A stretch of 64,000 nucleotides of DNA from Dictyoglomus turgidum DSM 6724 (lineage in GTDB: Bacteria; Dictyoglomota; Dictyoglomia; Dictyoglomales; Dictyoglomaceae): the NCBI RefSeq assembly GCF_000021645.1, contig NC_011661.1:590723-654722 (forward strand). Reading direction: 5' to 3'. The notes below the pieces were generated by a model, which searched no databases, was not told the DNA's origin, and saw only the letters and a program-made list of their open reading frames with translations. Position 1 is the first letter of the stretch. Each line of letters begins with the position of its first letter. A program made the position numbers and the translations under genes. Below, piece after piece: positions 15,607-24,430 of the stretch.

Positions 15607-16797
15607 TTAATTTAGGGTTTTTCTGATATGGTAAAATAGTTTCAAGGATTCTTTAAAGAGGTCATTGAAATCTTCAAAATTTCTTATGATAGATTGAGTT
15701 TCTCTTATGTTCCCATGCACCGAAGAGTTTCTTACTCTTTCAAAATTATCAAAAATTTCTCTCATCCAATCTTCGGGGAGCACTTTTATATAAACCTCTT
15801 TTACCTTTTGTCTCCTATTTTCTATCTTTGTTAAGTCTCTATATCCTGCTTTCTTTAAGATTATAATTGTTAAAGCTTCATATAAGAGTATAAGACTCTT
15901 TAGATATTGCTTTTTCTCAAAGAAAAATTCCGCTCTTTTAGTCATACGGTCTTCTAAGTATTCCTCTGAATAAAGAGGGGTCAGATCTTTTATTAAGCTT
16001 TCTGCACATATTTTTTTGTATTCTTTCTCTACTTTTTTTAAGCTTTCTATTACCTCTTTCAGCTCTTTTCTTGGTCTCAAATTCATTTCAATCATGAAAT
16101 ATAAATTTTCCTTTCCATGTATACCTAAATTTTTTAAGAGTTCTGAAAAGTAGCCAGAATTTCTATAGAGTTCAAAGGCTGTAGAAATTTGGAAAAGTTC
16201 ATTTATGTGATCAATTTCTAAAACGGGTGCCTCATTATTTTCACTCATCTCAAGGGCTCCATAATATATTTTTAACTCTTTTATACTTTTGAAATTTTTA
16301 ACGTACATAAGGGAAAAACTCAAAATTAGAGGCAAATATCTATAACCGTGAGTTATGTCAAGGATTATTTTTAAATCTTCATCGGGTAGATTTTTTAGCA
16401 AGAATTCTGAGAAAAACTCGTAATTAAAAGGATCAATTAAAATAAGTTTTATGCCAGGAATCTCTGAAGATAGAGCATCCTCCCAAGTTTTTAGAAGATT
16501 TTCAGCTATTCCTGTGATTTCTGCCTCATATACTTCGTAAGAGAGATGATAAAAGTTGTTTCTTTTTGATTCCTCTAAAGCATAGATTATTTCAGACCAA
16601 GAAGATTTTGTAGTGCCAAATATGTACCAGTGATCAATCTTTTCCTTGTGAGAGACATATTTCCAAAGGGCAGATCCAAAAAAGCCAGTCTCAAAAATCT
16701 CTCCTGTTCTAAACCTATATTTAGTTTTTACATAGCCTTTTAATATATTTTCTGATGTTCTTCCTTTTCCAATTAACGATATTAAAATGTTTTTCAT
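15607..16797 (-). CDS. csx2: CRISPR-associated CARF-HEPN ribonuclease (Csx2/TIGR02221-like)
   Basis: This 396-residue protein starts MKNILISLIGKGRTSENIL, the usual beginning of the TIGR02221 (csx2) group. The N-terminal half is a Rossmann-like CARF sensor for cyclic oligoadenylate (FGTTKSSW, then ILDITHGYRYLPLIL). The C-terminal HEPN domain carries R356-N-S-S-V-H361, the R-x4-H ribonuclease motif. The start overlaps the stop of csx1 by 4 nt, so it is the last gene of the type III-A operon. It should cleave RNA nonspecifically after target detection. Whether it prefers cA4 or cA6 cannot be seen. Confidence 0.82.
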   Translation of the reverse strand: MKNILISLIGKGRTSENILKGYVKTKYRFRTGEIFETGFFGSALWKYVSHKEKIDHWYIFGTTKSSWSEIIYALEESKRNNFYHLSYEVYEAEITGIAENLLKTWEDALSSEIPGIKLILIDPFNYEFFSEFLLKNLPDEDLKIILDITHGYRYLPLILSFSLMYVKNFKSIKELKIYYGALEMSENNEAPVLEIDHINELFQISTAFELYRNSGYFSELLKNLGIHGKENLYFMIEMNLRPRKELKEVIESLKKVEKEYKKICAESLIKDLTPLYSEEYLEDRMTKRAEFFFEKKQYLKSLILLYEALTIIILKKAGYRDLTKIENRRQKVKEVYIKVLPEDWMREIFDNFERVRNSSVHGNIRETQSIIRNFEDFNDLFKESLKLFYHIRKTLN

Positions 16798-18053
16798 TTT
16801 TTATGTTCCAAAAAATATTCGATATACTTTTCTATTTTGTCTTTTTTAGTCTCATTAAACCTGTATGATATAGAGAAATTTTGAGGATTTTGATCAATAA
16901 ATTCACAGATTAATCCTGCATGAGCATTGAAGTTTCGCTCATAGTTAGGAGATCTTCCTGTCTTTTTAATCTCTCCTTTTTTAAAAGTCTGCTCAAAGTC
17001 ATTTATCTCTCTTGAAAGTATAATACTTGCAGAGTTTTCTTGAAATAGCTTTTTAATTACATTCTCATTGAAGTTTTTTAAAGTGCTAAGAGGGACCCAT
17101 TTTCTATTTTCTTCATATGTTATTTGGTTTTCATAATCTTTATATATCTCATAAAAGGTATTTAAAAGATGCACGTAAATCCATAAATTTCCCAAAGGAT
17201 AATTCATTTTAAATTTTACCTTTTTTTGATTTTCATTCTCATAGGAGAATTCTTTAACAAGCTCTTTTAATCTTTTAAGGGAAAGTTTTTCATGGGAAAG
17301 AGAAATAAGATCTTTTATCTCACTCCATGGAATAAAGGTAAGATAGGCGAGGGCAAATCCCCTTTTTATTGCTGTAATACAACTATTTACATGGCTTATT
17401 ATATTTTTTGTAAAATTAAACTCCTTAAAATAATCTAATTTTTCAGCTTCAAAGTTAAAAGGTATTCCCTTTTTAGTGAAAAAATCAAAAAAGAAGGGTG
17501 CCGATGCTTTTTCTAATGAGATTTCTCCCTCCTCGAAATTTGGCTTTTTGGGAGTAAGATATACATAAAAATATTCTAATTTATCTAATTTATTTTCTTT
17601 ATTGTAGTATCTTGCTTTTTGGGCTACAATAAACCTTCTAAAGGCATCTACTGCAGTAAGAACTAAAAAGTTTATTCCTCGTGAGACATCTAAAATTACT
17701 TCTTCTGCTTTATCATCGGTGTTTTCATTTAAGGTTAGGAATATGAAATCAGCAATAATAGTGTTGTCTATATCATAGTATTTGTTTTCATAAAAGCCTT
17801 TCATGGGAATTTCTTGGGTTATAATTTTGTCTTCATTAACTCCTAAGCTTATTAATTTTTTTCTTAGCTCTATCTCTTCTTTAATATCTATGGTTTCAGG
17901 CTTTATAAGAATTACTTTAATATCTTCTTCATTAGATAAATAATAGGAACATAATGCCTCTATGGTAGATTTTCCTTTGTATATTTTGCCCCCAATGTGA
18001 TATGGTATCTCTTTACTATCTTTGGGAACAAAACTGCATAGAATTTTAGTCAT
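16794..18053 (-). CDS. csx1: CRISPR-associated CARF-HEPN ribonuclease Csx1
   Basis: This 419-residue protein starts MTKILCSFVPKDSKEIPYHI. The CARF half includes the ligand-loop-like LDVSRGINFLVLTAV. The C-terminal HEPN domain has R373-N-F-N-A-H378, the R-x4-H catalytic motif. Csx1 proteins dimerise and degrade RNA when cyclic tetra-adenylate binds. The start overlaps csm5 by 8 nt and the end overlaps the csx2-like gene by 4 nt. Two different CARF-HEPN enzymes in one operon suggest either two signal types or redundancy against viral ring nucleases. Confidence 0.85.
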   Translation of the reverse strand: MTKILCSFVPKDSKEIPYHIGGKIYKGKSTIEALCSYYLSNEEDIKVILIKPETIDIKEEIELRKKLISLGVNEDKIITQEIPMKGFYENKYYDIDNTIIADFIFLTLNENTDDKAEEVILDVSRGINFLVLTAVDAFRRFIVAQKARYYNKENKLDKLEYFYVYLTPKKPNFEEGEISLEKASAPFFFDFFTKKGIPFNFEAEKLDYFKEFNFTKNIISHVNSCITAIKRGFALAYLTFIPWSEIKDLISLSHEKLSLKRLKELVKEFSYENENQKKVKFKMNYPLGNLWIYVHLLNTFYEIYKDYENQITYEENRKWVPLSTLKNFNENVIKKLFQENSASIILSREINDFEQTFKKGEIKKTGRSPNYERNFNAHAGLICEFIDQNPQNFSISYRFNETKKDKIEKYIEYFLEHKK

Positions 18054-19191
18054 TTCTTATAATATAAACTCCTCCTAAGGGGAAAAGTTTTTTTCCTATT
18101 TGTACTGCCCATCTAGTGGAAGGATAAATTTGGGGATCAACATTTCTTCTAATAATACCTAAGTTTTTTAATTGTTCTGTTTTTATGAAATATCCAAGGG
18201 AATTATAGTAATAGGTTTTTCCAAATCCAATGGGTAGATATATTACTTCTTTATTCTTTTGTTCCTGTTCTTTTAATTCTTGCTGAACTTTATTATAGTG
18301 TTCTATAAGGTCATTTATAGTATTCTTAGCCTCTTCGTTATTTGAATATTTTTTGGAGGAAAGTTCACTTAATAACTCTTGTTCCTTTTTAGAAAGTTTA
18401 AGAGAGTAGTTTTTTAGAGCACTCCAAAGCTTTTCCTCTGGTTCTTTTTCAAAAAAGTCTTTCCATTCTGTAGGAATGTTTGATATCATATCTTTCTTTA
18501 TAATTATTTCGGTATCAAATTCTTTACCAGCAGGTATGGCAATTACATATTGGGAAAGCTTTTGATGAGGAATTCTTCTAATAACATATACGTTGAGCTC
18601 ACTTAAAGGGACTAAACTACTGTCTCTCACTATTATGTATTTCATTATATCTGTGTGTATATCTTTTTCATTTGTTCTAAGTATATCTTCTCCTATGTAA
18701 GGTTTATTTTTTTTTGGTATTTCTGATTTAATTCTTTCTGCTGTTTTTTCTAAAAAGGCGTTTTGTTTTGATTTATCTTTTTCAAGAGCATAGAAAAGAA
18801 GAGCATTTCTTATTACTCCCTTTAGGGTGCTTCCTGGAATATAAGCATTCTCTCCTGTAAGAATGGGCATGTAAATATTTCTTGATGGCTGTCTTGAAGA
18901 TTCATTATTTCTCTCTATTTTACTTTTTATCTCTAAAGAATATTTGATTACCTCATCGATAGGGATTTTATATTTGTTAAGCAGATCTTTTATATTTTCC
19001 CTTTGGTTTGTAATCATAGATGATAATTCATTAACAAAATTTTTTAGATTTTTATCTTTAAACATATTTAGGAGTTTTTCTTTATCTATGATTTTTAGTC
19101 TATTATCTTCTATTACACATTCACTTACGTTTGATATAACTTCTCCACTCCTTATCAAAGTGGGAGTTATAACTTGAATTTTTATCTTCAT
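18046..19191 (-). CDS. csm5: Type III-A Csm5 (RAMP, crRNA 3' end)
   Basis: This 381-residue protein has the RAMP start KIKIQVITPTLIRSGEV and the glycine-containing motif YIPGSTLKGVIRNALLFYAL, shared with Csm3. A lysine/glutamate-rich central insertion (about 260-310) is typical of Csm5. It caps the backbone of the Csm complex near the crRNA 3' end and is needed for trimming. It lies between csm4 (16-nt gap) and csx1. Confidence 0.88.
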   Translation of the reverse strand: MKIKIQVITPTLIRSGEVISNVSECVIEDNRLKIIDKEKLLNMFKDKNLKNFVNELSSMITNQRENIKDLLNKYKIPIDEVIKYSLEIKSKIERNNESSRQPSRNIYMPILTGENAYIPGSTLKGVIRNALLFYALEKDKSKQNAFLEKTAERIKSEIPKKNKPYIGEDILRTNEKDIHTDIMKYIIVRDSSLVPLSELNVYVIRRIPHQKLSQYVIAIPAGKEFDTEIIIKKDMISNIPTEWKDFFEKEPEEKLWSALKNYSLKLSKKEQELLSELSSKKYSNNEEAKNTINDLIEHYNKVQQELKEQEQKNKEVIYLPIGFGKTYYYNSLGYFIKTEQLKNLGIIRRNVDPQIYPSTRWAVQIGKKLFPLGGVYIIRND

Positions 19192-19207
19192 TTTTTATCC
19201 CCTTCCC

Positions 19208-20224
19208 TTAAGATATTTTAAAGCCTAAAGATTTTCCATAGGATATAACTTTCATTGAACTTATAGGGGAAACGTTTATGTTTTCGCCCACATATGGAGA
19301 TCTTACTAAGGCACCTTCTGCTATCTTATAATGAGTCTTTTTCCTGTATCCTGTGGGTTTTTGATAATATATAAATCCATCCCTTTTTACTAATTGATAG
19401 TAAATTAAATTATTTACTTCTTCTCTTTTTGGAAATGTTAGAGAAAGACTTATTTCAAATTCTCCATTTTCTGGAACTTCAAGCTCCTCTTTTTCAAAGG
19501 TATCAAATATACCTTTACCTGTGGTTCTTTCTCCTCCTAACCCTTCTTCAAGGGTAAGACTTAAAGAAGGTGTGAATAACTCTTCAATTTCATTATTTTT
19601 CATCTTTAGGAAATAGAGAAATGGGATAATGGTTTTTCTGTTTGAGAGTTTTATAGGATGAAGTTCTAAATTCTCTTGAAAGTAAAGTGTAGTATAGGAA
19701 TTTTCCTCATCCGCCTTTGCTTTATAATAAGTCTCTCTGCTAACTCTTACCTTTGGCTCAAGAGTTGTACCCATGAAATATATTTCTTCTCCTATTTCTT
19801 CAAATTCAGACTTTGTAATTAAAGTTCTTGGGTTTAAAAATTTAAACTCTTCTACATTTTGTATAAAGATTTGTTTTGAGTTTTTATCAAAATTTGCCAA
19901 TAATTTTTTCAGAGCATCAAGGGATATCCATTGAAACTTTTTATATTTTTTGTGATCCTCTTCAGAAGTTTTTATAGGGATTTCAGGCTTTGGTAAAAGT
20001 AGGATGTCTTTTGAAAGACGTAAGCCTGGAAAAACCGATGATATAACTAAATTTTTTTCAAAGAGATCAAATTTTTCTTCTCCAAAAAGCTTAATAAGTG
20101 AATTAGATAAAGCAGAGAAAAGGGTATCAGAATGAATTATATTAGATGTTCTATCTAATCTCCTAAGACCTATATGTAAGAGTAATGGTCCCTCTTTAAG
20201 AAGTTTATAAACTTCTACCTTCAT
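19208..20224 (-). CDS. csm4: Type III-A Csm4 (RAMP, Cas5-like, binds crRNA 5' tag)
   Basis: This 338-residue protein starts MKVEVYKLLKEGPLLLHIGL and continues with SDTLFSALSNSLIKLFGEE, the usual Csm4 beginning. A glycine-rich loop LEEGLGGERTTGKGIFDTFE follows at about 228-247. It is the Cas5-like subunit that grips the crRNA repeat-derived handle and contacts Csm1. Gene order csm3-csm4-csm5 is canonical. Confidence 0.9.
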   Translation of the reverse strand: MKVEVYKLLKEGPLLLHIGLRRLDRTSNIIHSDTLFSALSNSLIKLFGEEKFDLFEKNLVISSVFPGLRLSKDILLLPKPEIPIKTSEEDHKKYKKFQWISLDALKKLLANFDKNSKQIFIQNVEEFKFLNPRTLITKSEFEEIGEEIYFMGTTLEPKVRVSRETYYKAKADEENSYTTLYFQENLELHPIKLSNRKTIIPFLYFLKMKNNEIEELFTPSLSLTLEEGLGGERTTGKGIFDTFEKEELEVPENGEFEISLSLTFPKREEVNNLIYYQLVKRDGFIYYQKPTGYRKKTHYKIAEGALVRSPYVGENINVSPISSMKVISYGKSLGFKIS

Positions 20225-20239
20225 TTAATGCTCACCTAC

Positions 20240-20989
20240 TTATTTATTCGATAACTTATCTTCAATTTTATTGGTTAAATCTTCCATCTTTATTTCGCTT
20301 AAAGCTTTGCCCTCTATAATAGTCTTTTTAGTGTTATCCCCTAAATAGTCTTTAATACTTTTGATAGAAATATTTAAATTTTCAAATCTTACTTGTCCAT
20401 ATCCCCTTGTTCCACTTCCACCAAGATAATCATCTTCCAACATTCTCATGCCCTCTACAAAGGTCATAAGAAGTTTTTGGATATCATCCTTTTCGTATAT
20501 GCTTATAGCGGAAGAAAATTTAAACTTTGCTCCCGCAGGAACCCTTTCCATAATTCTTGGATCCTTTGCTGTTCCCTTTATTCTGTCTATAATGTTTTCT
20601 ACTTTTTCTTCAGTATATCCTCCTTCAAGAGCATTTCCAAATTTTTGTTGAAAATCCTCCTCATCTAAAAAGGAATCTCTAATAATAAGTCTTGAAATGG
20701 TTTTATTTTCTGTGGAATGAGAGCCAAAAAGTTGGCAAATTTCGCATTCTCCACATCCACATGGTTCTCCTGGTTCTTTAGGAGGTTTAATATCATAGGT
20801 TCTTTCAAGTAAACTTCTTATTTTCCCCTTTAGGGATGAGCCAGGTATATAGGGTATGCCTTCTACCGTTTTTATTACAGGATTATCAAGTCCACCTATT
20901 TCTCCTGTTTCCTTAGAGCCTCCGATATGAAGTCCTGTAACAAGGACAATTTCTCCCTCAATAAATATTTTGCCTATGAATTTATCCAC
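20240..20989 (-). CDS. csm3: Type III-A Csm3 (backbone RAMP, target RNA nuclease)
   Basis: This 249-residue protein is a single RRM-like RAMP. D35 in GGLDNPVIK is the catalytic aspartate that cuts target RNA at 6-nt intervals. PYIPGSSLKGKIRSLLE is the conserved RNA-contact motif. CGCGECEICQLFG holds a cluster of cysteines that could bind zinc. GGSGTRGYGQVRF is the glycine loop near the C-terminus. Several copies line the crRNA. The active aspartate is present, so RNA cleavage should be intact. Confidence 0.93.
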   Translation of the reverse strand: MDKFIGKIFIEGEIVLVTGLHIGGSKETGEIGGLDNPVIKTVEGIPYIPGSSLKGKIRSLLERTYDIKPPKEPGEPCGCGECEICQLFGSHSTENKTISRLIIRDSFLDEEDFQQKFGNALEGGYTEEKVENIIDRIKGTAKDPRIMERVPAGAKFKFSSAISIYEKDDIQKLLMTFVEGMRMLEDDYLGGSGTRGYGQVRFENLNISIKSIKDYLGDNTKKTIIEGKALSEIKMEDLTNKIEDKLSNK

Positions 20990-21001
20990 CGATATCCCCC
21001 C

Positions 21002-21451
21002 TTAATCCTTTCCATAAAATTTTTGATATGCTACAAGAGCTTCGGTAAATTTTTGAATATTCTTTACGTGTTTATCATTTTCTGCTTTCTCAATAGCCTC
21101 TTTAAGGACCACATATAGCTCTCCAAGAGCTTCTTTTCTTCTTTTGCTTTCCTCTCTTCCTACCATATAGGCAAGATATGGTATGGTATATAGAAGTTCT
21201 GAGATATTCTTAGCCTTTTTAATAAGGTCATAAACTTTTCGAAGTCTTGAAGAAGTAATCCCTTCTGTTCTTTCTCTTATAAAGTTTTGTATTCTTTCAT
21301 TAAACTTTTTAAATTCATTAATATCTAAATCTTCACCAAAGGCCAATATTTTTTGTACATAATCTTTTCCAAGCACACTTTCTACCCTTTCCCTCCATAA
21401 TTCCTCAGGAGTTTTTGTATTTTGTTGCCTTGAGGATTGATTATCTCTCAT
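21002..21451 (-). CDS. csm2: Type III-A Csm2 (small subunit)
   Basis: This small, mostly helical protein of about 149 residues is placed between csm1 and csm3, as in canonical type III-A loci. A G-run (GGGGGG) directly abuts the upstream ATG at 21460, so the ATG at 21451 with nine-base spacing is the better start; the three extra residues do not matter for function. It overlaps the end of csm1. Family recognition rests on size, helical content (KKAKNISELLYTIPYLAYMV) and gene order. Confidence 0.85.
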   Translation of the reverse strand: MRDNQSSRQQNTKTPEELWRERVESVLGKDYVQKILAFGEDLDINEFKKFNERIQNFIRERTEGITSSRLRKVYDLIKKAKNISELLYTIPYLAYMVGREESKRRKEALGELYVVLKEAIEKAENDKHVKNIQKFTEALVAYQKFYGKD

Positions 21452-23840
21452 TATTTTCATCCCCCCTTGATTTTCTTGTTTTCATCTTTGCAATTTTGGT
21501 AGCTACAAGGATAAGTCTTGGATTTCTTATTTTATCTTCCCCCTTTCTTAAGACATTTTCAAGAATTATATCGGACAATCTTTCAGCAATATCAGGATAT
21601 AATCTTAAGTAATACTTAAATCTCCATATAGCTGGAGGACTTATTTTCCCTTTTAAACTTTGCTCTAATAGTGGATTAAATCCTTTGAGAGAATTTTCTA
21701 TTTTTGTTATAACAGCACGAGAAGCTTTATCTTCTTTAGTTTTTTTAGTTATTTTGTCCGCAATATCTTTGGCAATCTCTTTAGCCTCTTTAAACTCTCT
21801 ATAAGTTAGTACTTCATCTTCAACACATATTTTGTCTTTTTTGGGTTTTTCCTCTTCGGGATATTTAAATTGTTTTGCCTTTTCAAGGGCATTTTCTACA
21901 AGACTTGCTCCTCTTATAAGCGGGAAATTATCTGGAAGGTAGTAAAGCCCTGAAGATAGTGAGAAAACTTTAGAATCTCCTGTATATCTCTTAAATTCCT
22001 CTCTAATTTTTAAGGCAAGTTCATTTATTTTTTCATAAGTTCCAATAATGAATAAGTCATCTCCTCCTACAAATACGGGATAAATTTTATCATTATTTTT
22101 TATCTTTTCCATAACTATTTTTCCAAAGAATAACTCTATTCTTCTACTTAAAACTCCGTATCTTGTTAGAGATAGTCTTTCCTTCGTTTTCTCTTCATCA
22201 GCCAATTTCTTAAAAATATTTCCCATATTGTCGGCATCCATTTTCAAATAGGCAAGTTTTTGATCTCCATATCCATTTTCTATATTTTTCTTTGCTATGG
22301 ATTCAAAATCACTTTCCTCAATGGTATAACTTCCTAATAAAAATCCATGAGGGATAAAATTATCTTTAATTATTACCTCTTCCAATAGGTATATTTTTTC
22401 ATTGTTATATCCCGTGGATTTCATCTCTTTGATAAAGTCTAATTTATAACCTAATTTTTCAAAAAACTCATTCCAAGTTTGGGGTACTCCTTCAAAGGAG
22501 GATTTCTTTTCTATAAGAAATTTAGCTCTTTTTAAAGAATTTGTTAGCTCAACAAAAGAGTTACAGGTTTTACATAATCTTTCTCCCTCTTTAATTTCTT
22601 TTGCCATCCTTTTTCCACATATGATACAATACTCACTTTCTCCTACATTTTCCTCTTTAGGGTATAAAATAAGGTCATAGAAGTTTTTAAGCTCACTGAA
22701 TTTTCTTCTCTTCCTTTCATCAAGCTTATTAATTAGCTCTTGTCTTTTGTCAAAAAAGTTAAAGAGGTCATTTATGGAAAGATGGATCCACTCAATAGCA
22801 AGGTATAAATCTTCTCCTGTTAATTTGAAAATATTTTCTGATATAAATTCTCTCAACTCTTCTAACTTTTGGTCTTCTATGAAAGATAAAAGTAGATCAA
22901 AATTACCTCCACCTATGTAAATAGCATTAGCCTTTGTAAAATTATTATTTTCCAATATAAATTTTGCTGAGTATCTGGAGAGAAGATCTAAAAATACAGA
23001 TTTGCCTTTTAACATTCTTCCTGCTCTTTCAGAAGAAACATTAAAAATGAATGACTGTATTCCAGATAAATCTCCTGAGATTAGAGTAAAAAGAGGCTTA
23101 TCAAGTAAAGGAGAGTAATTCTTTTCTTTACTTCTTAAATCCTCTCTTATTTCAATCAGATCTTTACTTGTTATTCTCTGATTTTGATAATCTTTGTATA
23201 ATGCATGAGCAATAGCTCCTGTAATTCTTGCGTGATCATATATGGAAATATCTGTAATAAACCCTGTAGTTTGTGCTGGAACTTGAGAAAAATAATACTC
23301 CATTAAGGTTAAAAGCTGTTCTATGTCATTGACTTTTGGAAAGCTTCTTAAGAAATCTTTTGTTAAATTTTGATAATTAATCTGTGTAATTTTTACATCA
23401 TCTTTTTTGGGAAAAAGATCTTCGCTTTTTTCTAAGGAAGAAAGTTTGTAATAGAATCCTCTTGTGCTCTCATCTATTTTATAGAAAGGATTGTGTAGAG
23501 GTATAGTTAGGTAAAGATCTTTTTGACTTTCATCTTCTTCTCTTTCCGAAGAAGATAACCAGTCGGCAATTTGAATTATTAATCCATAATCATTTTTTGG
23601 ATCATGGTGATTTAGAACAAGCTCAATTACTTCTTCGGTTAAATTTTCTTTTAAAAAAGGTGATAGGTCTTCTTTTCGTTGAAGTAGTGTGTTTAGAAAA
23701 AAGGCTGAAAATTTAGGATGAGCATATTCAACTTTTTGAAATTCCAGGGGTAAATTTTGAGACCTATATTCTTTTGTTCTTTCAAGAACCTTTCCTAAAT
23801 CATGAAGAAGGGCAGAAAGTAGAATTTTGGCATCATTCAA
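21441..23840 (-). CDS. csm1: Type III-A Csm1/Cas10 (HD nuclease and cyclic oligoadenylate synthetase)
   Basis: This 799-residue large subunit has H13-D14 in LLHDLGKV and a second HHDPKND/IADWLSSSERE stretch, the HD DNase. The first Palm domain begins near SGDLSGIQSFIFNVSS (about 255). Zinc cysteines are CIICGKRM and CKTC (about 405-430). GGDD at 592-595 (VFVGGDDLFIIG) is the intact cyclase active site. The C-terminal helical domain ends in SRGDENNER. Both activities therefore look alive: single-stranded DNA cutting and cyclic oligoadenylate synthesis on target RNA binding. Confidence 0.95.
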   Translation of the reverse strand: MNDAKILLSALLHDLGKVLERTKEYRSQNLPLEFQKVEYAHPKFSAFFLNTLLQRKEDLSPFLKENLTEEVIELVLNHHDPKNDYGLIIQIADWLSSSEREEDESQKDLYLTIPLHNPFYKIDESTRGFYYKLSSLEKSEDLFPKKDDVKITQINYQNLTKDFLRSFPKVNDIEQLLTLMEYYFSQVPAQTTGFITDISIYDHARITGAIAHALYKDYQNQRITSKDLIEIREDLRSKEKNYSPLLDKPLFTLISGDLSGIQSFIFNVSSERAGRMLKGKSVFLDLLSRYSAKFILENNNFTKANAIYIGGGNFDLLLSFIEDQKLEELREFISENIFKLTGEDLYLAIEWIHLSINDLFNFFDKRQELINKLDERKRRKFSELKNFYDLILYPKEENVGESEYCIICGKRMAKEIKEGERLCKTCNSFVELTNSLKRAKFLIEKKSSFEGVPQTWNEFFEKLGYKLDFIKEMKSTGYNNEKIYLLEEVIIKDNFIPHGFLLGSYTIEESDFESIAKKNIENGYGDQKLAYLKMDADNMGNIFKKLADEEKTKERLSLTRYGVLSRRIELFFGKIVMEKIKNNDKIYPVFVGGDDLFIIGTYEKINELALKIREEFKRYTGDSKVFSLSSGLYYLPDNFPLIRGASLVENALEKAKQFKYPEEEKPKKDKICVEDEVLTYREFKEAKEIAKDIADKITKKTKEDKASRAVITKIENSLKGFNPLLEQSLKGKISPPAIWRFKYYLRLYPDIAERLSDIILENVLRKGEDKIRNPRLILVATKIAKMKTRKSRGDENNER

Positions 23841-23843
23841 AAT

Positions 23844-24173
23844 TTATCCCTCCCCATCTAAAGAAATATCTATCACATCCCCCACATTAATACTTTTTAT
23901 ATGTGATTGAATAACAACAGCACCTATTCTTGGATCATAAATAGCAATAAAAGGAGTAGGATGATAATAATGAACTAAATAGGCATAAAGCCATATAGGT
24001 CCTCTTCCAGAAATTATTAAGCCTCTTCTCAGGTTGATTTTAGGTGGAGAAATTTTTTTGAGTATAGAGGGGTCAAGATTACTTTTTAATTTAAAGTAAA
24101 GAATAGTGTAATCATCTTTCTCTGTTATTTCAAGGCTTATATCCTCAACTTCCATTATTAAATATTTTAACAT
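23844..24173 (-). CDS. csx3: Csx3-family protein (cyclic tetra-adenylate ring nuclease)
   Basis: This 109-residue protein carries RGLIISGRGPIWLYAYLVHY followed by HPTPFIAIYDPRIGAVVIQSH, the Csx3 signature. Csx3 is a manganese-dependent phosphodiesterase now known as a ring nuclease for cyclic tetra-adenylate (Crn3). It is the first gene of the operon, 3 nt before csm1. The Met7 codon is an alternative start (MEVEDISLEI); neither has a good ribosome site. The 257 nt upstream to the array hold no gene and should contain the operon promoter, unless array transcripts read through. Confidence 0.85.
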   Translation of the reverse strand: MLKYLIMEVEDISLEITEKDDYTILYFKLKSNLDPSILKKISPPKINLRRGLIISGRGPIWLYAYLVHYYHPTPFIAIYDPRIGAVVIQSHIKSINVGDVIDISLDGEG

Positions 24174-24430
24174 AAATTTTTTTATTTAAGTAAAATATTT
24201 TTCTAAATTTATTTGTAGCCCTTGAGCTTTGTTAACGATATATCATCTAATTCTGAAAACTTTTTCTTTAAAGTAGAGATTTCTTTAATGGGGCAGATTA
24301 AAAAACAATTACAATGAAAATTAGAACTAATAAAATTAGTGCTATAAACAATGAGAAAGCTAATGTAGATTTCAGTGAAAAGCAAAAGTAAAAAATATCA
24401 CAATCAAGATATTCTCTTTACCCCCTCCTC

